Shown: piece by piece, positions 23,851-34,120 of the stretch | Numbering within the stretch: position 1 is the stretch's first letter | Layout of the letters: the number at the start of each line of letters is the position of its first letter | Assembly (NCBI GenBank): GCA_913063325.1 | Contig: CAJXYE010000010.1 | Span: forward strand, 1 to 64,000 | Direction of reading: 5' to 3' | DNA: 64,000 bases | Source: an uncultured Colwellia sp. | GTDB lineage: Bacteria; Pseudomonadota; Gammaproteobacteria; Enterobacterales; Alteromonadaceae | Notes under the pieces: generated by a model | Seen by the model: the letters and a program-made list of their open reading frames with translations, nothing else | The model's database searches: none | Told to the model about the DNA's origin: nothing | Made by a program: the position numbers and the translations under genes

Positions 23851-23991
23851 TAAGGGATAGTCAGTGATTTAAAGGGTTCTTATAGTTATCTTCAGCGTTA
23901 ATGCTGTTTTTGGTGGCAAGACGTGCAAAAGTTCTTTCCGCATAATAGCCACCTAAGCTATAAATACTCAGTAGAATCACCGGTTTTTCAA

Positions 23992-24990
23992 TTACTTATA
24001 ATAACCTTTAAACCAATCAACAACTTGCTGCATACCATATTCGATATTGGTATTAGGCTTAAAGCCAACTTCTTCTTTCAAACTATCAATATCAGCAAAG
24101 GTAGCGGGTACATCACCCGCTTGCATTGGCATATAATTTTTTTTAGCTTCTTTACCTGCCGCCTTTTCAATTGCTTCAATAAAGGTCATCAGTGCAATCG
24201 GTTCGTTATTACCGATATTAAACACTTTATAAGGTGCTTTACTTGAAGAAGGTGAAGTATTTGGGTTTTCTGCATTACGCTCTGGCAATACATCTTGAAT
24301 GCGGATAATACCTTCAACGATGTCATCAATATAAGTGAAATCACGCTTCATTTTTCCGTGGTTAAACACTTTTATTTCACAATCATTTAAAATAGCATCG
24401 GTAAATAAGAACGGAGCCATATCTGGACGTCCCCATGGCCCATAAACAGTAAAGAAACGTAAGCCAGTTGTTGGTAAGTCATATAAATGACTATAGCTGT
24501 GCGCCATTAATTCATTTGACTTTTTAGTCGCTGCATACAAAGAAACGGGGTGGTCAACTGCATCTTCCGTTGAAAATGGCATTTTTTCATTCATGCCATA
24601 TACCGAACTTGATGATGCGTAAACTAAGTGCTTTACTTTATTATGACGACAGCCTTCTAAAATAGTCGCGAAACCAACAATATTAGAATCTATATAGGCC
24701 ATCGGGTTTTCAATTGAATAACGAACACCTGCTTGTGCGGCAAGATGTATAACACGGTCAAACTGTTGCTCGGCAAACAATGTTTCCATGCCTGTTCTAT
24801 CTGCTAAGTCGAGTTTAACAAAGGTGAAGTTATCAAATTTATCAAGACGTTTTAATCTAGCTAACTTAAGATTAGGGTCATAGTAATCATTTAGGTTATC
24901 TAATCCAATAACATCATGTCCTTCATTACATAAACGCTCTGCGACAAAATTACCAATAAAACCTGCTGCGCCTGTTACTAAATATTTCAT
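23992..24990 (-). CDS. UDP-glucuronate 4-epimerase-type NAD-dependent epimerase
   Basis: VTGAAGFIGNFVAERL, SSSSVYG, YAATKKSNELMAHSYSHLY. Confidence 0.92.
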   Translation of the reverse strand: MKYLVTGAAGFIGNFVAERLCNEGHDVIGLDNLNDYYDPNLKLARLKRLDKFDNFTFVKLDLADRTGMETLFAEQQFDRVIHLAAQAGVRYSIENPMAYIDSNIVGFATILEGCRHNKVKHLVYASSSSVYGMNEKMPFSTEDAVDHPVSLYAATKKSNELMAHSYSHLYDLPTTGLRFFTVYGPWGRPDMAPFLFTDAILNDCEIKVFNHGKMKRDFTYIDDIVEGIIRIQDVLPERNAENPNTSPSSSKAPYKVFNIGNNEPIALMTFIEAIEKAAGKEAKKNYMPMQAGDVPATFADIDSLKEEVGFKPNTNIEYGMQQVVDWFKGYYK

Positions 24991-26157
24991 TTAATCACTT
25001 CCAAATAAATCACGGGTATAAACTTTGTCTGCCACATCATTCAATACTTCACTCATACGGTTAGATACAATAACATCAGCAATAGCTTTAAACTCATTTA
25101 AGTCCTTATAAACTTTCGAATTAAAGAAGGTTTCTTCTTCTAATTCAGGCTCAAATAAAACCACTTCAATGCCTTTGGCCTTAATGCGTTTCATTATGCC
25201 TTGTATAGCTGATGCTCTAAAATTATCAGAGCCTGTTTTCATTATCAGGCGGTATATGCCTACTACTTTCGGCTGCTTATTGATAATTGAAAAGGCAATA
25301 TGGTCTTTACGTACTGTGTTAGATTCAACAATAGAGCTAATGATTGTATTAGGTACATCTTCAAAGTTTGCTCTAAGCTGCTTAGTGTCTTTTGGCAAAC
25401 AATAACCACCATAACCAAATGAAGGATTATTGTAATGACTGCCAATTCTAGGGTCTAAGCCTACCCCTTCGATGATTTGCTTTGTGTCTAAACCATGAGT
25501 TTCAGCGTAAGTATCTAACTCATTAAAATATGAAACACGCATTGCTAAGTAAGTATTTGAAAATAATTTAACGGCTTCAGCTTCTGTTGAATCCGTTAAC
25601 AGAATTTCTATGTCTTGTTTAATTGCACCTTGTGCTAAAAGGTTTGCAAAGGTCTCAGCTCGCTCTGATTTTTCACCCACAATAATTCTTGATGGGTGAA
25701 GGTTATCGTAAAGCGCTTTTCCTTCACGTAAAAATTCAGGTGAAAATATAATATTACTGCAGCAAAGCTTTTGCTTAATACGTTTGGTAAAACCAACTGG
25801 TACGGTAGATTTAATGATCATGACTGCGGTAGGGTTTGCAGCCATAACGTCTTTTATTACCGCTTCAACTGATGAGGTATTAAAATAATTGTTTTCTTCA
25901 TCGTAATCTGTTGGCGTAGCAATAATTACATAATCAGCATCACTAAAAGCATGCTGCTTGTCTGTTGTCGCAATTAAGTTTAATGTTTTGTTCTCTAAAA
26001 AATCTTCAATTTCAACATCTGAAATAGGCGATTTTTTATCATTAATCAGCTTGATTTTATCTTCGACAATATCAAAAGCAATCACTTCATTGTGCTGTGC
26101 AAGCAATACTGCATTTGATAAACCTACGTAACCTGTTCCTGCAATTGTAATTTTCAT
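24991..26157 (-). CDS. ugd: UDP-glucose 6-dehydrogenase
   Basis: [36 protein letters not shown]. Confidence 0.95.
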   Translation of the reverse strand: MKITIAGTGYVGLSNAVLLAQHNEVIAFDIVEDKIKLINDKKSPISDVEIEDFLENKTLNLIATTDKQHAFSDADYVIIATPTDYDEENNYFNTSSVEAVIKDVMAANPTAVMIIKSTVPVGFTKRIKQKLCCSNIIFSPEFLREGKALYDNLHPSRIIVGEKSERAETFANLLAQGAIKQDIEILLTDSTEAEAVKLFSNTYLAMRVSYFNELDTYAETHGLDTKQIIEGVGLDPRIGSHYNNPSFGYGGYCLPKDTKQLRANFEDVPNTIISSIVESNTVRKDHIAFSIINKQPKVVGIYRLIMKTGSDNFRASAIQGIMKRIKAKGIEVVLFEPELEEETFFNSKVYKDLNEFKAIADVIVSNRMSEVLNDVADKVYTRDLFGSD

Positions 26158-26487
26158 TTGTATTAATACCTTTTCTTAGCTAATACTTTGTTCATTAATA
26201 TAAAAGAACGTTTACTTGCTGCTCTTTTAGTCGATAATTTAGTGTACTGACTTACCAATAATATGCTTAAGGCTACTGTAAAGTCTTGCCCTATCTTTCT
26301 AGGTTAAATGTAAAATTCTACATTAGTCATTATTTAATTGAGTTTTTAATCACAAACATGTACCTACTTTCAAGTGGTAAGTACCTAGCATTTTGTGTAT
26401 TTAAAGTTATGTTTAAACTTGTGCTTAAAGGGGAGTAATTTTAGGTATGATAAATTATGAAGAATGTTCTTAATTTCCATATCATTT

Positions 26488-26520
26488 TTGAGTTTATGAC
26501 TCGTCCCTTAATCAAAAAAA
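26488..26520 (-). promoter_or_regulatory. Putative sigma70 promoter upstream of ugd
   Basis: Minus-strand TTGCTA-16 bp-TATAAT near 26523-26550; duplicated upstream of wecB (about 32293-32325). Coordinates approximate. Confidence 0.5.
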
Positions 26521-26597
26521 AGATTATACTTACGCTACATATAATAGCAATTCTTATTTCCCTTTTGCATCAATAATCAATTCATGAGGATTAAGGT

Positions 26598-26624
26598 AAA
26601 ATAAGGGCTAGCGCCCTTATTTTT
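26598..26624. terminator. Putative bidirectional rho-independent terminator
   Basis: aaaataagggc-tagc-gcccttattttt hairpin with T/A tracts. Confidence 0.75.
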
Positions 26625-26738
26625 ATTAGCATCGCCTTTATTGGTAAGCAAACTAGCAATGTGCGTAAAAACCTTGCAGCACGGCTAAAACGCTATTAAA
26701 TATCGAAGACAAACACTAAGAATATATTTAAAGTTCCA

Positions 26739-27356
26739 TTATTTCAATTGCTTGTGGGTTCCTTCAAACCAGTCAATAACTTTTCGCATACCATATTCAA
26801 TATTAGTATCAGGTTTAAAGCCCACTTCTGCTGTTAAGCTATCAATATCTGCAAACGTAGCCGGAACATCACCTGCTTGCATTGGCATGTAGTTCTTTTT
26901 CGCTTCTTTACCTGCTGCCTTTTCAATGGCGTCAATAAAGGTCATCAGTGCGATAGGCTCGTTGTTACCAATTTTGAACCCTTTGTAAGGCGCTTTACTT
27001 GAAGAAGGTGAGGTATTTGGATTTTCTGCATTGCGAAGTGGTACTACGTTTCGTATGCGGATAATACCTTCAACAATGTCATCAATAAAAGTGAAATCAC
27101 GTTTCATTTTTCCGTGGTTAAACACTTTAATTTCACGGTCATTCAAAATAGCATCAGTAAATAAGTAGGGTGCCATATCTAGACGTCCCCATGGGCCATA
27201 CACAGTGAAAAAACGTAAATCTGTTTTAGGTAAATCATATAAATGGCTATAACTGTGCGCCATTAATTCATTTGATTTTCTCGTCGCCATACTCGCTGAC
27301 TTGGTTTTATCTTGCTTAAATAGTGTCATTGCTATATTTCGCATGATATTTAACAC
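26739..27356 (-). pseudogene. 5'-truncated epimerase duplicate fused to an ISAs1-type transposase fragment
   Basis: From RKSNELMAHSYSHLYDLP onward it parallels the 23992-24990 epimerase; N-terminus LNIMRNIAMTLFKQDKTKSASMA is ISAs1-transposase-like. Confidence 0.88.
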
Positions 27357-27480
27357 AAGCGGGCCCTGCTTATACGTATTATTGATTCATCTTATCTGAA
27401 GGTTCTATCTAGAATCCATCGCATATTTTCAACTTCCCAGTGGCTTCCTACCGTCCACCAACGCTTGCTCTACATTGAGG
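27285..27480 (-). mobile_element. Degenerate ISAs1-family transposase C-terminal remnant
   Basis: Minus strand reads ...VEQALVDGR/SHWEVENMRWILDRTFR*DESIIRI/KQGPLVLNIMRNIAMTLFKQDKTKSASMA with a stop and frameshifts. Confidence 0.82.
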
Positions 27481-27586
27481 CAGTGAACTTAAAAGTTTAT
27501 ACTTTAAACGTTTAATAGGTATATTCTGAAGTAATATATATGGGATAATTACAGTTATTAAGCTTTAATTCTCGTGGATTGTCAGA

Positions 27587-29080
27587 ATGAATAGATCACT
27601 AATAATTATACTTCTTGTAACAATATATGGTTGTGGCGGTAGTAATAAAATAGAGCCTCCTGTCGTAGTTGTAGAACCTCCTGTCGTAGTTGTAGAACCT
27701 CCTGTCGTAGTTGTAGAACCTCCTGTCGTAGTTGTCCATCTCCCAGTTGCTGATGCTGGTGTGGATTTAACGGGTGTTACTGGTTTCGAAATCCCCCTAG
27801 ATGGTAGCAAAAGTATAAGTAATAAACCCCTTACTTACTCCTGGACATTAGTTGCTTCACCAAGAGGCAGTGTAACAAGCCTAACTGATGCTGATACTGA
27901 TTCACCAAGTTTAATATTCGATACTAAAGGGAGTTATTATATTTGCTTAAACGTTAGTGATGGGGTACTTAGTGATGTCGACTATATGAAGGTCACGACT
28001 GACAATGCAGAGACCTTACAATACCATAAAATTCAACAACTCATGATCAATTCTATTATTGGTGAAAATGAAAATGTGGAATATATTGTTACCGGCGATA
28101 GTACTAGAGACAATAACTATAACGATATGCTCCCCTACTACCGCACCCAACTAAATAAAGCAAATATTCTAGTATTTAACAATGCGGCTAGTGGCCAAAG
28201 TGGTCAAAATTGGAAAAACAACATTAATAAAGCAACATTAGAACAAGCTATTGCTGTAACTGACGGGGATGGTTCAAATACAATACTTGAATTCTCTCAC
28301 GGCATTAATGACTATAAAAATGGCGCTACAAAAGAAGAAACAAAAATGTGGATAAAAACAGGTTTAGAATCATATTTATTATCTAAACCAAAAGCAAACA
28401 TTCTTTTAGTTACCCCTATCACAACAGGTTATGAAGAACGAAATACAGTTCTTAAAGAAATATATGATGAATTATCTTTAGAATTATCACTTCCCCTTGT
28501 TAATGGTTTAATCCCCACCGAAAATGTTCATGGGAACTCTGACTACTATCATGATGCAACTCATCCGAATAAGTTTGGAAGCTTTCGAATAGTAAACTAT
28601 ATATTGAGTGAAGTTGGGGATTCTTTATTTCACAATACAGTCACATTAGTAGAAATGCCCGATAACTCCACCCCCCCACACCAAATGGAAATGTCTGGAG
28701 TAGTCGGAATAGGTTACTGGAATACGCTAACAGGCACCGCTACTTATAATGAAGAATGGCGACGAATATCAACAATACCAGTGATACCTAACTTTACTCT
28801 TAAGATACAACACCAAGGCAATCGATTTGATGTGAAATTTCTAGACGAAGATTCAGAGTTCATAGTAAGTAAGTCAAGTATTGCTTCATCAAGTGAAGTA
28901 TACCGAACAATAGTCATTCCTGAAAATTCTTGGTATGCCAATATTAACATTTCATCTGAAGGCGACATGTACGATAGACTTGGTGATACTCCATCAGTAA
29001 AATATTTAATTGATGACTCCAAGATATTAACCATTGAAGAAATAAACGAAGGCTTAGATATCCAACTAAGAATTGAATAA
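27587..29080 (+). CDS. Lipoprotein with PKD-like domain and SGNH/GDSL-type hydrolase domain
   Basis: Lipobox-like TIYGC; PVADAGVDLTG...YSWTL PKD-like; GDSTR and DATHPNKFG as SGNH block I and V-like motifs. Confidence 0.75.
   Translation: MNRSLIIILLVTIYGCGGSNKIEPPVVVVEPPVVVVEPPVVVVEPPVVVVHLPVADAGVDLTGVTGFEIPLDGSKSISNKPLTYSWTLVASPRGSVTSLTDADTDSPSLIFDTKGSYYICLNVSDGVLSDVDYMKVTTDNAETLQYHKIQQLMINSIIGENENVEYIVTGDSTRDNNYNDMLPYYRTQLNKANILVFNNAASGQSGQNWKNNINKATLEQAIAVTDGDGSNTILEFSHGINDYKNGATKEETKMWIKTGLESYLLSKPKANILLVTPITTGYEERNTVLKEIYDELSLELSLPLVNGLIPTENVHGNSDYYHDATHPNKFGSFRIVNYILSEVGDSLFHNTVTLVEMPDNSTPPHQMEMSGVVGIGYWNTLTGTATYNEEWRRISTIPVIPNFTLKIQHQGNRFDVKFLDEDSEFIVSKSSIASSSEVYRTIVIPENSWYANINISSEGDMYDRLGDTPSVKYLIDDSKILTIEEINEGLDIQLRIE
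27653..27735 (+). repeat. Four 21-bp tandem repeats encoding EPPVVVV
   Basis: gaacctcctgtcgtagttgta repeated, read directly. Confidence 0.97.
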
Positions 29081-29154
29081 TGGTAGATGAGCTAATATTA
29101 AGTGACCAAGGTGATAATTATGCCTAGATTTGTTCTAGCCATATTCCACATTTA

Positions 29155-29345
29155 TCTCGGATTCATTTTATCAAAAACTTACCGTTACTTACGCTGACTC
29201 GGTATAGAGTCGCGCAAAATGGTGGCGCGATGTGTTAGTTGATAATCAGTCTGACAGGGATTGGGAGCGGAAAAGGTGGTTGTGAAGGTTATGCCTGTGT
29301 AAAGTATTTTAGCTTGATCTCTTCAGCCGTAGACGAAAAAATTAC
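29155..29345 (+). pseudogene. Degenerate lapG-like fragment
   Basis: ctcggattcattttatcaaaaact..., gtcgcgc.aa..ggtggcgcgatgt, gataatcagtctgacag..attgg, aagtattttag..t..cct all match nt 32705-33005, with an internal deletion and stops. Confidence 0.9.
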
Positions 29346-29461
29346 GCATGATGCATGACCCAAATATAACCAGGGCTTATCGGAGTATTATTTGGTATCT
29401 ATATTTTATCGATAAGTGTCTGTGCATATACATATAGCTCAGAAACAATTTCATAAAGACT

Positions 29462-29542
29462 GTCATGCTGAATTCGTCATCCTGAATTTATTTCAGGATC
29501 AGGATCTCGTTGCTAAGATACTGAAACAAGTTCAGCATGACG
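29462..29542. repeat. REP-like hairpin repeats, family A (nested pair)
   Basis: gtcatgctgaattc|gtcatcctgaatttatttcaggatc|aggatc and gatactgaaacaagttcagcatgacg. Confidence 0.9.
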
Positions 29543-29617
29543 TGAAAATCATTAAGTCTTGTGCGTTGCTAAATAGACTACATATGCATGTATTATTTTA
29601 ATGGTTAAGGCTATTGA

Positions 29618-30880
29618 TTAAACTATACCACGTGTATCAATGACAACTTTTGTTGAAAACTGCGTGCTATCAGCCGCTTTAAACTCTTTATGATCAACTA
29701 ACACAACAACCACATTGGCCACTTCTAATGCTGCTTCAAGGGTTGCTAATTTCACGCCCTCTTTTGAGAGGTTTTCTGGTAGTGCTTTAATGTTTGGCTC
29801 TACCGCAATAATATCACCAATATCACGTGATGCGAGTTCTTGCACTATTTGTAGTGCTGGGCTTTCACGTAAATCATCAATATCTGCTTTAAAAGCAAGT
29901 CCTAAACAGGCTATTACTGGTCGTTTAAATTCATCAGCCGCTTTAGTGATTTTATCAATAACGTAATAAGGTTTAGCATCATTAGTTAAACGTGCTTGTT
30001 TGATTATGTTCGCTTCTTCTGGGCAGCTATCAACGATAAACCATGGGTCAACGGCGATACAATGACCACCAACGCCAGGGCCTGGGTTTAAGATGTTTAC
30101 ACGCGGGTGACGATTAGCTAATTTAACTAATTCCCATACGTTGATTTTTAACTTGTCACAAATTACTGATAATTCATTCGCAAAAGCAATATTTACGTCA
30201 CGGAATGAGTTTTCAGTTAGTTTTGCCATTTCTGCAGTACGTGCATTAGTGGTAATACATTCACCACGGACAAATGTTTTGTATAGCTCAACTGCACGTG
30301 CACTACAAGCATTTGACATGCCGCCAATTACTCGATCATTAGACACTAGCTCTTGTAATACATAACCCGGTAATACGCGTTCTGGACAATGTGCAACATT
30401 AATGTCTGCTGTATCGCCAGCATCTTGCGGGAATGATAAATCAGGTCGCGCTTCTTTTAACCAACCAGCTAATTTTTCTGTTGCGCCAACAGGTGAGGTA
30501 CTCTCTAGAATAACTAGGTTACCTTTTTCTAATACTGGCGCAATCGCTTTTGCCGCTGATTCGATGTATGAAAGATTTGGTTTATGGCTCGCTTCACCGT
30601 TGGCATCTTCACCATGGTAAAAAGGCGTTGGTACTGCAATCATAAAGACTTCAGCAGGCTCAGGTATTGTTGTTGCTCTTAAATTACCTGTGGTTACTAC
30701 ACTGCGTACAACAATATCTAAATCTGGTTCAACAATATGAATGTTACCAGCATTAATGGTATCTACCGCTTGTTGATTTACATCAACGCCAATGACTTGA
30801 ATGTCACGTGAAGCAATTACTGCTGCTGTTGGTAGGCCGATATAACCTAAGCCTATTACTGATACGGTTTTAAATGTCAT
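29618..30880 (-). CDS. wecC: UDP-N-acetyl-D-mannosamine dehydrogenase
   Basis: VIGLGYIGLPTAAVIA, LTENSFRDVNIAFANEL, GPGVGGHCIAVDPWF. Confidence 0.95.
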   Translation of the reverse strand: MTFKTVSVIGLGYIGLPTAAVIASRDIQVIGVDVNQQAVDTINAGNIHIVEPDLDIVVRSVVTTGNLRATTIPEPAEVFMIAVPTPFYHGEDANGEASHKPNLSYIESAAKAIAPVLEKGNLVILESTSPVGATEKLAGWLKEARPDLSFPQDAGDTADINVAHCPERVLPGYVLQELVSNDRVIGGMSNACSARAVELYKTFVRGECITTNARTAEMAKLTENSFRDVNIAFANELSVICDKLKINVWELVKLANRHPRVNILNPGPGVGGHCIAVDPWFIVDSCPEEANIIKQARLTNDAKPYYVIDKITKAADEFKRPVIACLGLAFKADIDDLRESPALQIVQELASRDIGDIIAVEPNIKALPENLSKEGVKLATLEAALEVANVVVVLVDHKEFKAADSTQFSTKVVIDTRGIV

Positions 30881-30940
30881 TTTTTGTCCTTTACTTAAAC
30901 TTTAAATTTAAAGCTTATGTTTGTATGTTGGGTTGTAAGC

Positions 30941-32077
30941 TTAAGCTTGCTGAAAATGTTCAATAATTTTATTTACAATACGTTCACATGCTTTACCGTC
31001 ACCATAAGGGTTATGCGCACGGCTCATTTTTTGATATTCAGCGGGGTTAGTCAGTAGCTCATGCACTGCACTTACAATACGATTTTTATCTGTACCTACT
31101 AATTTTACTGTACCCGCATCAACAGCTTCTGGTCTCTCTGTGGTATCACGCATAACCAGTACTGGCTTACCTAGGCTTGGCGCTTCTTCTTGTACACCGC
31201 CAGAGTCAGTCACGATAACCGTTGCTTTATTCATTAGATAAACAAAAGGCAGATACTCTTGTGGTTCAATTAGGTGTACATTATTTACATTTTTCAATAT
31301 ACGATTAACGGGTTCACGAACATTTGGGTTTAAGTGCATAGGGTATAACACTTGTGCTTCAGGGTGGTTAGTTGCTATTTCGGCTAACGCTTCACAAATA
31401 CGCTCAAATCCGCCACCAAAGCTTTCACGGCGATGTCCGGTAACTAAAATTAGTTTTTTGCTTTCGTCTAACTGCGGGAATTTAGCGGCTAAATCAGCAA
31501 TTAATGATTCGTCAGTTTGTACTTTATCAACCACCTGTAACAAAGCGTCAATTACCGTATTGCCGGTAATTAGAATATCCGCTTCGTTAGTGGCTTCATT
31601 GATTAAGTTTTGCTTTGAGGTTTCAGTCGGGGCAAAGTGTAATTTAGTGATAGCGCCCGTTAATTTACGGTTACCTTCTTCAGGCCAAGGAGAGCTTAAA
31701 TTACCCGTGCGTAAACCTGCTTCTACATGTCCAACAGGGATTTGCTGATAAAAAGCAGCCAAACTAGCCGACAAGGTTGTACTGGTATCACCATGTACTA
31801 ATACTAGGTCTGGTTTAAACTCTTCTAAAATAGGCTTTAAACCCAGTAAAATATTCGTTGTGACATCATAAAGGCTTTGCCCTGGCTTCATAATATTCAA
31901 ATCATAATCAGGCACAATATCAAAAAGGTCTAATACTTGATCTAACATTTCTCTATGCTGTGCGGTTACACAGACTTTAGCTTCAATGCTATTTGAGTTA
32001 GATAGCGCTTTAACCAATGGCGCCATTTTTATTGCTTCAGGTCTTGTGCCAAAAATACTTAATACTTTAATTGTCAT
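30941..32077 (-). CDS. wecB: UDP-N-acetylglucosamine 2-epimerase (non-hydrolysing)
   Basis: [46 protein letters not shown]. Confidence 0.97.
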   Translation of the reverse strand: MTIKVLSIFGTRPEAIKMAPLVKALSNSNSIEAKVCVTAQHREMLDQVLDLFDIVPDYDLNIMKPGQSLYDVTTNILLGLKPILEEFKPDLVLVHGDTSTTLSASLAAFYQQIPVGHVEAGLRTGNLSSPWPEEGNRKLTGAITKLHFAPTETSKQNLINEATNEADILITGNTVIDALLQVVDKVQTDESLIADLAAKFPQLDESKKLILVTGHRRESFGGGFERICEALAEIATNHPEAQVLYPMHLNPNVREPVNRILKNVNNVHLIEPQEYLPFVYLMNKATVIVTDSGGVQEEAPSLGKPVLVMRDTTERPEAVDAGTVKLVGTDKNRIVSAVHELLTNPAEYQKMSRAHNPYGDGKACERIVNKIIEHFQQA

Positions 32078-32289
32078 TTTATTCTTTCATCATTTATTGT
32101 TTAAACAACTTCACTCCAAAGAGTCAAGTTTATTGTTTCTAAGCTAAGTACCTTGCTTGATATAGGTAGCTGCCATCAATGCTATATGAGTGTTAAAGCA
32201 TTAGTCGTTTTTTTGATAGTGAAAACTCTGAATGTTTTACTTAATTCTCATATCAACTTAAGATCTATGACTCGTGCCTTAAACCAAAA

Positions 32290-32326
32290 AAAGATTATAC
32301 TTACGCGTTATATAATAGCAATTTTT
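32290..32326 (-). promoter_or_regulatory. Putative sigma70 promoter upstream of wecB
   Basis: Minus-strand TTGCTA-16 bp-TATAAT; same layout as the copy upstream of ugd. Confidence 0.55.
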
Positions 32327-32579
32327 ATCTCGCTGTTCAGGAGTTATTGCTTAAAATTATTACAGTAAATCAATTAATCTAACTTAGTCGTTATTTGTCT
32401 TTTTACTGATCTGTTTATCAGATAATAAGTCTGTATAATTTACACTTAGTGATTAAAGGTTTTTTACCCGCATAAATAACCTTATGCTTTTATAAACCTT
32501 ACAAGTTTTAGATTTTTGTTGATTTATTACTACCAACATTATCTAATGCTTTTATTAGTTAGACCACTTATCTATTTAC

Positions 32580-33299
32580 TTGGCATATTCATTTGGCATT
32601 TTCATGTGGCATAAAAGGAGTGTTTTGAAAAATTTTAGCACCCTTCTGTGGTTATTGTTAATCATGTTTGCATGCCCCTCTTCTAGTGAATTAGATGATT
32701 TTTTCTCGGATTCATTTTATCAAAAACTAACCGCTACTTACGGTGACTCGGCAAATAGTCGCGCCAAACGGTGGCGCGATGTATTGGTCGATAATCAGTC
32801 TGACAGTGATTGGTCGAAAATTAGAAAAGTGAATCACTTTTTCAATAAAAATATTGCTTACCAAGATGATCTCCAGTTATGGGGAAAAAAAGACTACTGG
32901 GCTTCGCCTGTTGAAACTATTGGTCGTGGTAAAGGTGATTGTGAAGATTATGCCATTGCAAAGTATTTTAGTTTAACCTCGTTAGGCGTAGACGAAAATA
33001 AATTACGTTTGATGTATGTTCGCCAGTTAACTGTAAATCAACCGCATATGGTGTTGATTTATTTTGAAAACCCAAAAGATGTACCGTTTGTTTTGGATAA
33101 TTTTAATCCTAAAGTATTGCCTGCAAGTAAAAGGCGTGACTTAAAGCCTATTTACAGCTTTAATGCGCAGGGTTTATGGATGGCAAAAGCAAAAGGTTTG
33201 GGTCGTAAGGTTAAAAATAGCCGAGGTGTTTCTGCTTGGAATAACCTAGTACAGCGCATTGAAGAAGGCCAGATGCAAACATTAGCTTCTGTTAAGTAA
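32580..33299 (+). CDS. LapG-like periplasmic cysteine protease (bacterial transglutaminase-like)
   Basis: GKGDCEDYAIAKYFSL (Cys), QPHMVLIYF (His), FVLDNF (Asp); the start may lie downstream of the ORF start. Confidence 0.9.
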   Translation: MAYSFGIFMWHKRSVLKNFSTLLWLLLIMFACPSSSELDDFFSDSFYQKLTATYGDSANSRAKRWRDVLVDNQSDSDWSKIRKVNHFFNKNIAYQDDLQLWGKKDYWASPVETIGRGKGDCEDYAIAKYFSLTSLGVDENKLRLMYVRQLTVNQPHMVLIYFENPKDVPFVLDNFNPKVLPASKRRDLKPIYSFNAQGLWMAKAKGLGRKVKNSRGVSAWNNLVQRIEEGQMQTLASVK

Positions 33300-33383
33300 A
33301 GATTAAATAGCTTAGTATGATAGAAAGTAATATAGAAATGCATGATTATGCAGTTTATTTAAGTTCTAATTCAGTTTGATACT

Positions 33384-34120
33384 TGCTGCATGAGGTCCTG
33401 AAATAAATTCAGGATGACGAAAACATTACGTGTGGTACTTGCTGCATGAGGTCCTGAAACAAGTTCAGGATGACGGAAAACATTACGTGTGGTACTTGCT
33501 GCATGAGGTGCTGAATTCGTCATCCTGAATTTATTTCAGGATCTAATTTAGTTTGGTACTTACCGATTAAGGTACTGAAACGAGTTCAGTATGACGTGAA
33601 AAACATTGAGTGTGGCGCTTGCTGCTTGGGATACTGAAACGAGTTCAGCATGACGAAAATATTAAGTGTGGCACTTGCTGCATGAGGTCCTGAAATAAAT
33701 TCAGAATGACGTGACGTGAAAAACATTGAGTGTGGCGCTTGCTGCATGAGGTCCTGAAATAAATTCAGGATGACGTGACGTTAAAAACATTACGTGTTGC
33801 ACTTGCTGCATGAGGTCCTGAAATAAATTCAGGATGACGTGACGTGGAAACATTACGTGTGGCGCTTGCTGCTTGAGGTGCTGAAACGAGTTCAGCATGA
33901 CGTGGGAAACATTACGTGTGGCACTTGCTGCATGAGATACTGAAACGAGTTCAGTATGACGGGAAAAACATTACGTGTGGCGCTTGCTGCATGAGGTCCT
34001 GAAACAAGTTCAGGATGACGTGACGTGACAAAAATTAAGTGTGGCACTTGCTGCATGAGGTCCTGAAATAAATTCAGGATGACGAAAACATAGATCCTGA
34101 AATAAATTCAGGATGACATT
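33384..34120. repeat. Tandem array of about 13 REP-like hairpins with a conserved linker
   Basis: Repeated [ggtcctgaaataaattcaggatgacg]-[acattacgtgtggcacttgctgcatga] units, period about 55-65 bp. Confidence 0.95.

Noticed and set aside
33384-34120. Regularly spaced palindromic repeats resembling a CRISPR array
   Set aside because: Spacers are near-identical to each other rather than unique, lengths vary, and no cas genes are in the window. The layout fits a tandem REP array.
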